Source of the DNA: Kitagawia praeruptora
Taxonomy: Eukaryota; Streptophyta; Magnoliopsida; Apiales; Apiaceae
Direction of reading: 5' to 3'
Length of the DNA: 64,000 nt
NCBI GenBank assembly: GCA_037693485.1
Contig: CM075352.1
Coordinates: 70,868,001 to 70,932,000 of the forward strand
In this document: piece after piece, positions 54,349-64,000 of the stretch
Layout: each line of letters opens with the position of its first letter
How positions within the stretch are numbered: the stretch's first letter is position 1
Translations under genes and position numbers: made by a program
The notes under the pieces: model-generated
Seen by the model: only the letters and a program-made list of their open reading frames with translations
The model's database searches: none
Told to the model about the DNA's origin: nothing

Positions 54349-55448
54349 TTCATGTAAATTGATCAAATGGCAAACATAACCATATATTCATAACCATATT
54401 TACTCCGAATTAGAATATTTATTGTCATTAGATATAAATAGAAAATAAAACAAGCAAACCGGATTGCTTAGCTAGAGTTCGATGGTTGCTAAATTACTAC
54501 AACTTGTTTTTGTCTCCTTCAAATATGTTGTACATACTTAAATATATATCTTCTGAGTATTCAGTTTAATGAAAGTTCCTTTATTTTCAAAAAAATAAAA
54601 AAAAAATGAGATGGTACATGTGTATGACAATGTTTAATCTTGACTTTGTATGAACTATGAATGATTAATTCAAAATTAAGTTGGACGAAAGAAAAAAGGA
54701 TAATGCGAGCCTGGGAGGATCCCACATAACATGGTAGCATTAGCATATACTCCGTATATCTAAACATGGATCATGAACAGAACGATGTTAAGGCTTTTCT
54801 TTCTCATGTTTTATTAATTTTTTCCACCCTCTTCTCTCCGTCAATTCAGTAGTACATGAAGTGTATGATAATGTAATGTAACTAATTCCAATAATTCAAT
54901 CTGATTAAATCTGATTAATCTGATTAAATGAGTAAAAATGATTCAATTTCGGTCACTTACACTTCTGGTTAACGGTATTACTAAGGTGATTGATTTCTTT
55001 TAATGCTACGTACACCACATGTCGATAATTTGGGGATAGATCATGAAAGGGTTGTCCTCCATGAAATAAATGTTCATAATTTTGCACGATTGGCAGACGT
55101 TCTGGTTTCTAGCTTTTACCTGTAAAACAAGGGTATAGAATCGTTACCCCAGTTGCAGGCTGGAGCTCAGCGACATAATTAGATGTCTAGCATTGAAGAA
55201 GGTAGTTGGCTCACTTGAAAAGTTGAACTGCGTTTTCAAATTCCCGCCCCATGGAACTTTAGACAGCATAGCTACCCATACGATATGGATCTAATGAGAA
55301 TGAGAATGTCTCTCATTCCCGTCTATCGGATTGAAATTTCACGATCCAAACGGCACTTACATTACACAGATTATCAAGAACTATATTCCACTTTGCTCAC
55401 CATGACATTAGACATGTATATACTTTAATCTGTAATGCATTTCATTAT
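54349..55448. other. Intergenic DNA with a possible LINE 3' tail
   Basis: It begins with the second copy of the 32-bp repeat described at 51205. Around 54560-54607 TTTAATGAAAGTTCCTTTA followed by TTTTCAAAAAAATAAAAAAA resembles the 3' end of plant LINEs on the plus strand. No duplication is certain. The rest has no ORF or named repeat. Confidence 0.35.
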
Positions 55449-56127
55449 AGACTTAATTGCACTTTGCACCCCTAGACTTAGCCAAAAATTCACTTCGCAT
55501 CTTACTGTTCCGGAAATTGCAATTTGCACCCCTAATGTTTCAAGCCCGCTACATTTAGCACCCCTTTAACGATTTTAAGTTAACTTTGACTGTTACCGTT
55601 AGTCAAAATGAGGGTATTTTGGTCATTATACTCAATAATAATTATTAAGCTTAAATAATCTCAATTAATATTATAATTTTTAGATTTTAAGATTTACCAA
55701 AATTTTATTTATAATTTACAGATTTTTTAAAATATAATTTGTATTTCAATTTTTTTTAAAATATTTACATAACTAAATTCTTGTAAAATATTATTTAAAA
55801 TATAAACTATATTTGTTATAATTTTCAAAGTACAAACGAATATAAATTCAAGATTTCGTGTTTTTTTTTCATTTTTTTAGAAAAAAAATCAACTTTTAAA
55901 TTGTGTTTCTTAATTTTTTTCAAAATAATTAAGTTTAATATATTAGTTAATGACTGAAATACCCTCAGAAAAATTGACGGTAACGGTCGTATTTGACGGA
56001 ATTGAGTGAAAAGGGTGCTAAATGTAGCGGGATTGAAACAGTAGGGGTGCAAATTGCAATTGTTGAAACTGTAAGATGCAAAGTGCAATTTCGCCTAAGT
56101 ACAGGGGTGCAAAATGCAATAAAGTCC
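55449..56127. mobile_element. Long-TIR MITE, probably MULE-type, about 680 bp
   Basis: The left arm GACTTAATTGCACTTTGCAC and the complement of the right arm, GACTTTATTGCATTTTGCAC, continue in parallel for over 150 bp (for example TGCACCCCTAATGTTTCA facing TGAAACAGTAGGGGTGCA). The middle is AT-rich. No certain target duplication. Open frames inside come from the inverted arms. Confidence 0.6.
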
Positions 56128-56171
56128 ATTACCACTTACGAGAGTACTTGGTTGGATATATTCCACAATTA

Positions 56172-56817
56172 CAGTAAAATCTCTATAAATTAATAATGTT
56201 GAGATCGGGATATTTTATTAATTTAGCGAGATATTACTATATCAATAAATTAATAATTTATTAATTTAAAGAGGTTTTACGAATGACCTTTAAATTTCCA
56301 AGTCCAATGTACTATTTACAATGTATATTAATTAGAAATGGAAAATAAATTACAAAAACAAGTTTCAAGGCACATTCTATTAATGTACATTCACATATTA
56401 ATTGAATTTGAGGATGATTCACTAGCTTTGGAACCGGTCACTCGGAAAGAAGCATTGCAAGCGGCAACAACTCTTCACAATTTTTTGTTGAAATACGAGA
56501 AGACATTGTCCCAACTCTTAAGTGCAATGAGAAGATTTAAATATGAACTCAATATAGATTTGAAGTTCAACCAAAAATAAATGACTATCGATTCATTTTT
56601 TACTAGACAATCTTAGAATTCAGAATCTTTTAGTAATTATTAATTTATAGTTTTATTGGGACCAATATATATACATTGGGATTTCAAAAAATTTATTATC
56701 TTATTATTTTATCGATTGGGATCTCATTTTGTACTGGTCCCAAGTTGGGATTGGACAAACTATTAATTTTATCGAGATTATTAATTTATCAAATATTAAT
56801 TTATAGAGATTTTAGTG
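56172..56817. mobile_element. pogo-like (Lemi1-type) element remnant, 646 bp
   Basis: The left end CAGTAAAATCTCTATAAATT, preceded by TA, and the complement of the right end, CACTAAAATCTCTATAAATT, match plant pogo/Lemi1 termini. The base after the right end is AA rather than TA. Additional ATTAATTTATAGAG phrases near both ends. Inside is a transposase remnant at 56338-56580. Confidence 0.65.
56338..56580 (+). pseudogene. Probable pogo-type transposase C-terminal remnant (80 codons)
   Basis: The reading frame includes LEPVTRKEALQAATTLHNFLL and ends with a helical segment (LSAMRRFKYELNIDLKF). From memory this resembles the tail of plant pogo/Tigger-type transposases after the DDE domain. No DNA-binding or DDE region is present. 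Its place inside pogo-type termini supports the reading. The ATG is probably not a real start. Confidence 0.45.
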
Positions 56818-58055
56818 AAGTTACTCATTTTAGGGGTGACTACAAAGCAACGTGTGATCCATAGAAAGTTCTAATATATATAACTATCTTCATCTAGATT
56901 CTCAGTGCATCAGTTCTGTATCCTCATAAAGGACCGATTATAGGGTAAGGCGATCAAAGTGAACGTCTAGGACATCATCTCGTCAAGGGACACCAAAAAA
57001 ATAATATACATGTTGTAGATAACATAAGTTTAGCTGTATATAAATTGATATGCTTGCATTTGAATGTGTTTTTGAATACTAAAAGTTGTTTTCAATTTTA
57101 GTATTTTATTTAAATAGTACTGTTTTGAATATGGATAAAAAATGTTCTTCACGATCTTGAAAAATAGGGACACTATTCGTCTAGGATACACAAATCTCTA
57201 GGACCGGCCCTGTCCTGTATGAACCTTTTTAGCTTCGCATAAACCCTGTTTATATGGCATTTCTACAATATATAACTGTCTTTTTTTTTTTTGAAGAACA
57301 ATATATAACTGTCTTAGGCAGTACATTTGTCTTCGGTAATAAGCGTTTCAGCTTGACATGACCCCCTATTTATATGACATTTTTACTCGTTATACAATTG
57401 ATGTAAAGATCCTCAAAACTACAGCCAAAGGTGGAAGATTGGAGGGAACAGCCAGAAACTTATCTGGTACTCTGGGAGGGTATGGCTAAGCATAAGGAAA
57501 ATTCACAGGAAAGTTTAAGACAGCCATGATGGGCTCATTACTTGAGGAAGATAGAAAGCTAAAATAGTAGTATACAAACAAGCATGTTTTACAAACTTAA
57601 AAAGGCATTTGCGTTCAGTGTTTGTTTCTTTGTTTTAATACTGTCATTCATCCATCCATTATTCATAGCTGATGAATGACTTTCATCTAATATGGGGTAG
57701 AAAACACATGTTATTTTTAATAAAAGAAACAAACAAGCATGTTTCTCAAACTTCTCATATGCCTTAAAAGAGTAAACTATAACTTTCAAGAACAATATAT
57801 CAACTAAATATCTTCAAACTCATGCAATACCACTAAATTCAACAATAAGATCAAAGATTATTTGATCTTATATTTGCATACGGAGAATACACATTTCATA
57901 GATTGTTTACCGCGGAACACCCTCCCTTTCTTTCTTTCTTTAGTTGGTGAGAGTGAGACACTAGTTTCATTTAGACTTATATGCAACTCGTGAGCCTCTT
58001 CAAATAATAACCCCAACATATTCTCATAAACAATAAAAAGGTATATGAAACAAAA
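56818..58055. other. Intergenic DNA and 3' UTR of the DUF212 gene
   Basis: No gene on either strand in 56818-57900. A minute retroinsertion lies at 57283-57297. The 3' UTR of the minus-strand gene should occupy roughly the last 150-250 bp before 58056. CTTTCTTTCTTTC is a small repeat at 57927. Confidence 0.4.
57265..57315 (-). repeat. Poly(A)-only retroinsertion between 18-bp duplications
   Basis: ACAATATATAACTGTCTT occurs at 57265-57282 and 57298-57315. Between them are only 15 bases, ten T and GAAGA, which on the minus strand is TCTTC plus A10. This is what an extremely 5'-truncated LINE-driven insertion leaves. Confidence 0.6.
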
Positions 58056-60808
58056 TTACATTGCAACCACATGACCCTGACAACAGATACAAGCAACCAT
58101 AATTCCAAGTATAGCTCCAGCAAAGACCTGTGATGGAGTGTGGCCAAGAAGTTCCTTGAGCTTTCTTTGGCTGATCGGATGTCCTTGAAACAAGTCCTCG
58201 ACGATTAAATTCAATACCTGTTTAGATTTGAAAATTTCAGAGAGAAAAGACAATAATCGCACGGAACATACAAATTGCTTGCAGAGATAAAATCACGACG
58301 AAAAGGAAACAAAGTGGAGCGAGGTAAGATCAGTTCAACAGCTCTAGCTAGAGTCAAGTAACAGTTTGTGCCTCAATGATGACTTCTAGACTGCTGTAAA
58401 CTTGAACTTATATCCTATTTGTCTTCTCAGAACATTAGATAACAAAAACCGCAACTAGAGCGGAGAGCCCATCATTAACCATATTTTAAGTTCTTTAACT
58501 GGCCAGAAAACCTAAAGAGGCCCAAAATCAATTGATTTACTGTACTATATCTAAATGATCACATCTAGACTCAGGCGGTCAGGCCCCTACTCCATTTCAT
58601 GCTTTCTTTTGTATTATCTGCAGTTAATTTCCCATTACCATCAGCTATCTGCATCAATTCACCCTAGTTTCCTAACAGCAGTCACTCAGAAAGGGCGGAC
58701 AATTCCAAACAAATTGCAGATAGAGAATAAATTAGGAACCTTAGGACAACTTGCTAGTCTCCACAACATATTGATGCTTCAAAGCTTGTCACTGCTCATA
58801 GGAATTGAAGCTTATGCTAACTCTACCCAGCTTAGATGCCTATGTCCTTGGGGGCCAATGAAAGGTTTAAGTTTCGATTACTTCCTGGTTCCTCGTTCTA
58901 CTATGCTAAGGGACAGCCCTTCAGGGAATCCCCCCAATTCTCAAACTCACAGTCCAGTTCTATGACATCCTAAAGTCATATATATGTGTAAATCTCCTGA
59001 ATTAGTCAATAGTTTTATTTCAAACTCCTCTCTCTGAATTCTAATCCATGCATGTTTCTGTAAACTCCCTTGCTGAAACAATAAACTACAAAGTATAACC
59101 AACTTAAAATTTCTACTTCTCAATAAGAATAACTGAACCGCATGAAGCATGAGTTCAAACTAGCAAAAACTGAGACAAATGAATGTATGGAAGTTAGAAA
59201 CTATTGAAGGATTATATAGTTTGATATTGATCACAGATCATCTCCAGAGCTATTTACATCCCCTATCCAGGAATGTCCCCCCCCTGGAGTTGAGAAAACA
59301 TCAACTTGGAGAATGTATTGCTGTCAGAAGTGAGTGACAGTTGATTGGAACTTGAAATTGAGTTATGCTTCACTTTAAAAGTCAAAACGGGTATTCATTG
59401 TTCATCCGAACTTGGTTGTGAACAACATTAATTAGAGTAAAACGAATACTAGAATATCCAACAACAGTTTTAAAGACATGGTCACATAATTATCAAAAAG
59501 AATCATGACTAGTAAACATTAGACTCGGACAGATTGGAAACTGTCCAAACTGCGGAAGCAAGGATAACAAAGAAGCCTGCCCAAACTAGAATATAACAAA
59601 GAAGCCTGCCCAAACTGCGCAAGCAAGGATAATTTTAGGTCAATATTCTAAATTTGTAACAGATTGGAAACTACAGATAAAGCCTAAAGAATTGGACTGT
59701 GTCACTGTCGCAGGAATTCCACAGCAACACCTTTGATGCTGCTCCTGCCTCGAGTACACACATTTCTGGTTTTTAAAAAACAATCACAATTCTAAACATC
59801 TAAATTCACACCTCTCAAGCCACTTTAAATGCCATTAACAATTAGCATGTCACAATGTACCACAATCAATAAAAATGACATTTTACCAAATATACCGGTG
59901 CACCATCATAATCAGGACACTTTAGACGTAGCAACCAAACAAATAGTAGGACTTGATAAATTTAGCAATTGGTTTAGGATTATACATACTTTCTCCCCAA
60001 GATAAATTTAGTAGGACTTGATGGAGGGTAAAAAGTAAAGTTATTACATCAAACTTAAGTACACGTTCTCAACAAAAGTAGACACTTTTTGTAAAACGCA
60101 ATCAAAGAGAGTTCAAGCATTGCTTTAAATAAAAGGTGAGACTAGAACAGAAAATCATACTTGTGCTTGCATCCCAGCATGCCTCCTCACACCAATTGCA
60201 TCATACATAACTATCAAACTAAATCCCAAACAAACCGGAAACAAAGAATCTGCCACTCCATGACATATAGCTACAGAAGCAGTCAAAGCAGTACACAATG
60301 CGGAATGAGAAGAAGGCATTCCTCCAGAGGAACACAATATTCTCAAATCCCACTTCTTCTCAAACAAAAAGTGCAAGAAAAGCTTCATAGATTGCGCAAT
60401 TAACCACGCGAAAAACCCCGAAACAAAAGCTGGATTCGCAGCCAATGTCGTGACAAATGGACTAATTTTAACCTTAGCATTGGCTGTTATACTCAACAAA
60501 GCAATGCCAAGTCCCCCATTTTGTGACACAGTGTCAGAATCACTATACCCTTCAAGAACAGAACCCCATCTACTCATAGAAGAAGATTTAGCAAAAGATT
60601 TAATCTTTTGCAAAAGTGGAACAATTGCTGAAAAGGGTTTGATGTAATTTGTCCATTTCGAATTGGGTCGTTGAGAATTGGAATTAAGATTACATGAAAC
60701 TTGAGAAACTTTACGTTTCTTGAAGCTGAAAAATGTTAATGAACAAGAATTGAGTTTAGGGTTAGAAAAGTTGAAGCTAAGGGAAGAATTTACTAAAAGA
60801 GAGTCCAT
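58056..60808 (-). CDS. DUF212 protein (acid phosphatase/vanadium haloperoxidase-related), two exons
   Basis: Exon 1 is 60808-60161 (216 codons), the intron is 60160-58218 (1943 bp, GTATGA...TAAACAG) and exon 2 is 58217-58056 (53 codons), in phase 0, giving 269 residues. ATG 60808 (TCCATGG context) is the first Met; no earlier ATG is in frame nearby. Residues 1-80 are rich in Ser, Asn and basic residues and poor in acidic ones, like a chloroplast transit peptide. The DUF212 domain (about 100-269) has SSGGMPSSHSA (161-170), YDAIGVRRHAGMQAQ across the exon end and HPISQRKLKELLGHTPSQV in exon 2, the PAP2-like conserved blocks. Three or four hydrophobic helices (about 100-108, 122-145, 171-185, 193-204, 247-260) indicate a membrane protein. 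Enzyme activity in this family is unproven. Arabidopsis At3g12685 and At1g67600 are comparable, from memory. Confidence 0.9.
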
Positions 60809-60814
60809 GGACAA

Positions 60815-61539
60815 ACAAGAACTGTGTGTGTATGTATAGTTTAATTTATTCTACATTGAAAAAACGATGAGATAGTGCACTGGAGAGAAGAAGTTGGTTT
60901 TGGGGAAGAAAGCTGCTGCTTAATTGTTGGAGATAGCATTAGCATAGCACCAGAATCTTGTGAAGATAAAATAGCTCTTGCTTAGGTTATGCGAGTACCT
61001 TTATCGGCATTTCTAGAAAAGGATATGCGAGTAAATATACTTCATAGTTTGTAATTTAGCACCATTTTATTTGACAATATTGCACTATTTTCCTAACTAG
61101 TTTAATGGGCACACATCAAATGATTCGCCGAGGAGATCAAATATCACATTATTCATCTATCTTAATGAAATATTTTTTAAATTTTTAGAATTATAAAAAA
61201 CATTAAATAAACATATTTAAATATATATATTTGTAGAGTAATAATGAACTTTTATTAAGTTTTACACATTACTTTTGCATATTATTACCACAAATAAAAA
61301 TTTGTAATTTTTACATGGCATTGTGCAAGAAAAAACAAGAGTTTCAATAATTTTTTTAAAAATTAAATCAAATAAAAAGAATTAAAAATTAAAAATAAAT
61401 AATAAATAAAAATTTTAAAAATTCGAATATATTATCTTCAATATTCCAATTTACAATTTTTCATTTGATTGTAATAACATGCAAAATAAATGTGTAAAAT
61501 TTAATAAAAAACCGTTATCACTCTTTGAACACAAATTTA
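60815..61539. other. Promoter region of the DUF212 gene and AT-rich spacer
   Basis: The first 200 bp upstream of 60808 should include promoter and 5' UTR (minus strand). No clear TATA box was found. The rest is AT-rich without an ORF. Confidence 0.35.
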
Positions 61540-62664
61540 TACCTCTTTGCTTGATATTTTTTTTTTGAAAAAAATCGTACTTGCATTAATCAAATACTAT
61601 CAAGTTGCAGTACATGAGAAATAAAATCGGGCGGAGTGACATGCCACTCTCCCACATCTGACATAGAATATGTAGCTTTTGCTAACTCGTGCGCTACAGT
61701 TAGGGCTGTAAATGAGTCGATATGCTCACGAACAGTTCGGTGTTCGGTTCGAAAAAAGTTCGATTTGAGTTCGGTTAGATTTGTAAACGAGTCGAACATG
61801 AACACGATTTTGAGGTTCGTCTCGTAAATGAGCTGAACCCAAACACGACATAGTTCTGCTCGAAAGTTCGCGAACAAGTTCGATTATATAGTTCATGAGC
61901 AAGTTCATTAATATAGTTCGTGAACCTTGTTCGTAAATATGTTTCATGAATAAGTTTGTGCACAAACTTCATATATATACGTTCGCGAACATAATTTCTT
62001 TAACATTTAACGGGAGTTTTTGAATTCACGATAATTTGTAAATAATTGTCTATTTTGTTAGTTTATTTTATCTATTCATTATATTTTCTTTGTTTAAATT
62101 TATAAATTATTTTTATTAATAATACTTAAATTATACATATGTTACATTATAAATTATAACATTAGTTCGTTATGTATTAACTAAACTTGGTCCAAATTTG
62201 ATTCCTTGATAAGTTTAAATTTGAAGCATTTCTCGAGTTTTCAATGTTTCATCCCCCAATTTTATTTTTATTTTAATTGCATTAAAAATTTTCTAGAAAA
62301 AAAGGTTGAAGTGTTCATGAACACGAAATCATGAACACTATTTATGAGATGTTGGTGAATAGTAGCTCGTTAGACATGTTCGTGAACTGTTCGCGAACAT
62401 GTTCGTGAACAAAACTTTTCTTAACGAGTCGATACACAAACAAAAATATTGGCTCGATCAAAGTTCGAGCTCGAGTTCGAGTTCGATCTATTTATAACGA
62501 GCTGATACACGAACAGTTAAGAGTTCGGCTCGGTTCGACTCATTTACAGCCCTAGCTACAGTATTCGCAGATCGATAAACAAAATCGACTAGCACGTGAT
62601 CAATGTGCTTCATTATATGGATACAATCCAAAACAATAGTATAGTACCTCTTTGCTTGATATTT
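61540..62664 (-). mobile_element. 5'-truncated LINE with 20-bp TSD, interrupted by a hAT MITE
   Basis: TACCTCTTTGCTTGATATTT is present at 61540-61559 and 62645-62664. Next to the left copy, a T-run and TTTTTTTTTGAAAAAAATCG form the poly(A) end of a minus-strand insert. The remaining LINE sequence is about 230 bp in two parts, 62563-62644 and 61560-61692. They code the end of an RNase H-like domain: VLDCIHIMKHIDHVLVD, then SANTVAHELAKATYS and GEWHVTPPDFI, with a stop near 61590. This is typical of plant L1-type LINEs. Confidence 0.82.
61701..62554. mobile_element. hAT-type MITE, 854 bp, inside the LINE
   Basis: Termini TAGGGCTGTAAATGAGTCGA and, in complement, TAGGGCTGTAAATGAGTCGA, with an 8-bp duplication GCTACAGT at 61693-61700 and 62555-62562. 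Eight-bp duplications and (C/T)AGGG(C/G)TGTAAA ends are typical of hAT MITEs. The interior is rich in GTTCGTGAAC and GTTCGCGAAC palindromes. It is non-coding; the ORFs over it are by-products of its arms. Confidence 0.85.
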
Positions 62665-64000
62665 ATTGTAATTTTATATACTCATTAAAATTGGTGAACA
62701 GAGCGTTATTTGTTCTTCACTTCGTTGATCATTTTGATATTTGATTAATTAATTAAAAAATTTAAAATCCATGCAAGATGCATAAATTTTCAAAAATATT
62801 GTGTAAATTAAGTTTGATATATTTGTGAGTTATTTGAAAATTTTAAAAAAAAAATCTATGTAAAATTTAAGTTAATAATAATTACATAATGCTAAAATAT
62901 TTTATCTTTTATAATATTACATTCTTCTAGGAGAAAGTTTGCGCAAGATATATATGAATAGATTATTGTCAATTTAACTATTAAGTATTTGATGCTACAT
63001 AAAATATTTTTTAAAATATATAAATGATCAGATTACGTAACTTATAAGATTATTATTGTACTTGATACATACTAGCTTATAACCCGTGTAATGCATGATT
63101 TATTATATTATGTTATAAATTTAATTTAATATTACAATTATGTTTTTTATAATAATTATTTTTAATTATGTTTTTTGGTGTTTATAAAAGTAATATCTTC
63201 AACTAAAAGTAATGTGAAAAAAGTTTATAAAAGGTAATATATTCAACTAAAAGTAAATTTGAAAAAGGCAATCGACTAATTACCATTAATTATATTATTA
63301 TTTTAGGTGTATTTATTTTTCATGAAGGGTAAATAAGTCAATTCACGAAATACCAAAAACCATGTACCAAAACTTTTAATGTTTCAACTTTTATATAATA
63401 GTATATAGATTTTAAATTATTTGGGGATGAAATCACTTATAAAAAAAATTAACATAATACTACTAAGGGGTCATTTGTTAAATCTGAATCATTATTTCTG
63501 AATGACTAAAATTTCTGGACGAGTAATAATCTGAATACTGAATGAATAATATTGTTTGATAAAAAAATTCTAAAATTCTGAATGATAATATTTATTTGAT
63601 TCTACCTTTTAAACATTAATTATAGACAATTTCAGAATAAATTCGAAGAATGTATTATTTTATAATCCTATTTAAAAAATTCAATAAATTTTTTTAACGG
63701 AAAGTAATTATATTAGGAAAATTATTAAAATTTTAAAGTTGTTTTTTTCGTTAATGTCAGTTGCAAAGTTACGAACCATATCTTTGCAAATATTTTTCTA
63801 AAAATCAGTATTTTTATAAAATATTTGAAAAAAGTAGTATTTTTGGGAAAAGAATTATTACATAAGATATTTTTTGAAAAATCCATTAAATTAAACAAAT
63901 ATTTAAATTAAAATGCATGTAGTTGTTCTAATTTGAACACATTTCTAGATACACAATTGCAAAAATTTATTTTAGTTTATTTTTTTAAAAAATATTTGTA
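62665..64000. other. AT-rich terminal region
   Basis: No gene seen. At 63069-63098 ACTAGCTTATAACCCGTGTA and at 63393-63414 TTTTATATAATAGTATAGAT are phrases common to a repeat widespread in plants; together they may bound an element of about 345 bp. At 63470 GGGGTCATTTGTTAAATC may open another TIR element running out of the window. Both are tentative. Confidence 0.3.

Noticed and set aside
55825..56193. Short ORFs on both strands near 56 kb
   Set aside because: They coincide with the arms of the long-TIR MITE.
58555..58965. 136-codon plus-strand ORF in the DUF212 intron
   Set aside because: Intronic, opposite strand, no recognisable domain, and no splice or promoter context.
61590..61972. 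Several overlapping minus-strand ORFs near 61.6-62.0 kb as small genes
   Set aside because: They read across the boundary of the LINE tail and the hAT MITE and are products of both elements.

Overview
The window is plant nuclear DNA, from a eudicot judging by gene structure and transposon families; I cannot name the species. Two host genes frame it. On the left (971-2446, + strand) is an intronless secreted aspartic protease of the nepenthesin/APF type. On the right (58056-60808, - strand) is a two-exon DUF212 (acid phosphatase/vanadium haloperoxidase-related) membrane protein, probably plastid-targeted. Almost everything between them is transposable element. I saw no rRNA, tRNA or CRISPR array.

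The centre, 6061-50651 (about 44.6 kb), can be read as one nested insertion stack inside a roughly 250-bp Stowaway MITE. Its left terminus is at 6061 and its right terminus at 50651, with TA on both sides. Inside it are a MULE-type MITE (6197-31325, 9-bp TSD TTAAATTAA) and a 5'-truncated RTE-type LINE (about 31416-50617, minus strand). The MULE-MITE is split by a Sirevirus-like Ty1/copia element, SIRE-A (6658-31301, minus, TSD GAAGG, 515-bp LTRs). The integrase gene of SIRE-A is split by a second Sirevirus-like element, SIRE-B (15524-27677, minus, TSD TATCT, 736-bp LTRs). The RTE is split by a third one, SIRE-C (31501-45605, plus, TSD CAGAC, LTRs of about 1.28 kb), and by a 3508-bp solo LTR (46768-50275, TSD TGACA). 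In the three insertions into coding sequence that I tested (SIRE-B in SIRE-A, the solo LTR in the RTE, the hAT MITE in a LINE), removing the insert and one TSD copy restores the host frame.

The three SIRE elements share one plan: tRNA-Met-type primer site, large Gag with several zinc knuckles, Pol (protease, integrase, RT, RNase H), a long non-coding interval, then a big ORF3 at the usual 'env-like' position. ORF3 has no visible signal peptide or membrane segment. It shares an N-terminal module in all three elements and appears to have its own plant-style promoter and leader. SIRE-A and SIRE-B are very young by LTR comparison (1 and 2 differences seen); SIRE-C is older (about 30) and its genes are broken. 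Each element also carries its own dispersed short motif in LTR and internal DNA, which is the least explained signal in the window.

The flanks hold Tourist-like, Stowaway, MULE-like, hAT and pogo-type elements (2762-6054 and 50718-56817) and a non-autonomous LTR element with a hairpin-rich tandem array (51237-53986). On the far right is a 5'-truncated LINE with a 20-bp TSD, itself interrupted by an 854-bp hAT MITE (61540-62664).
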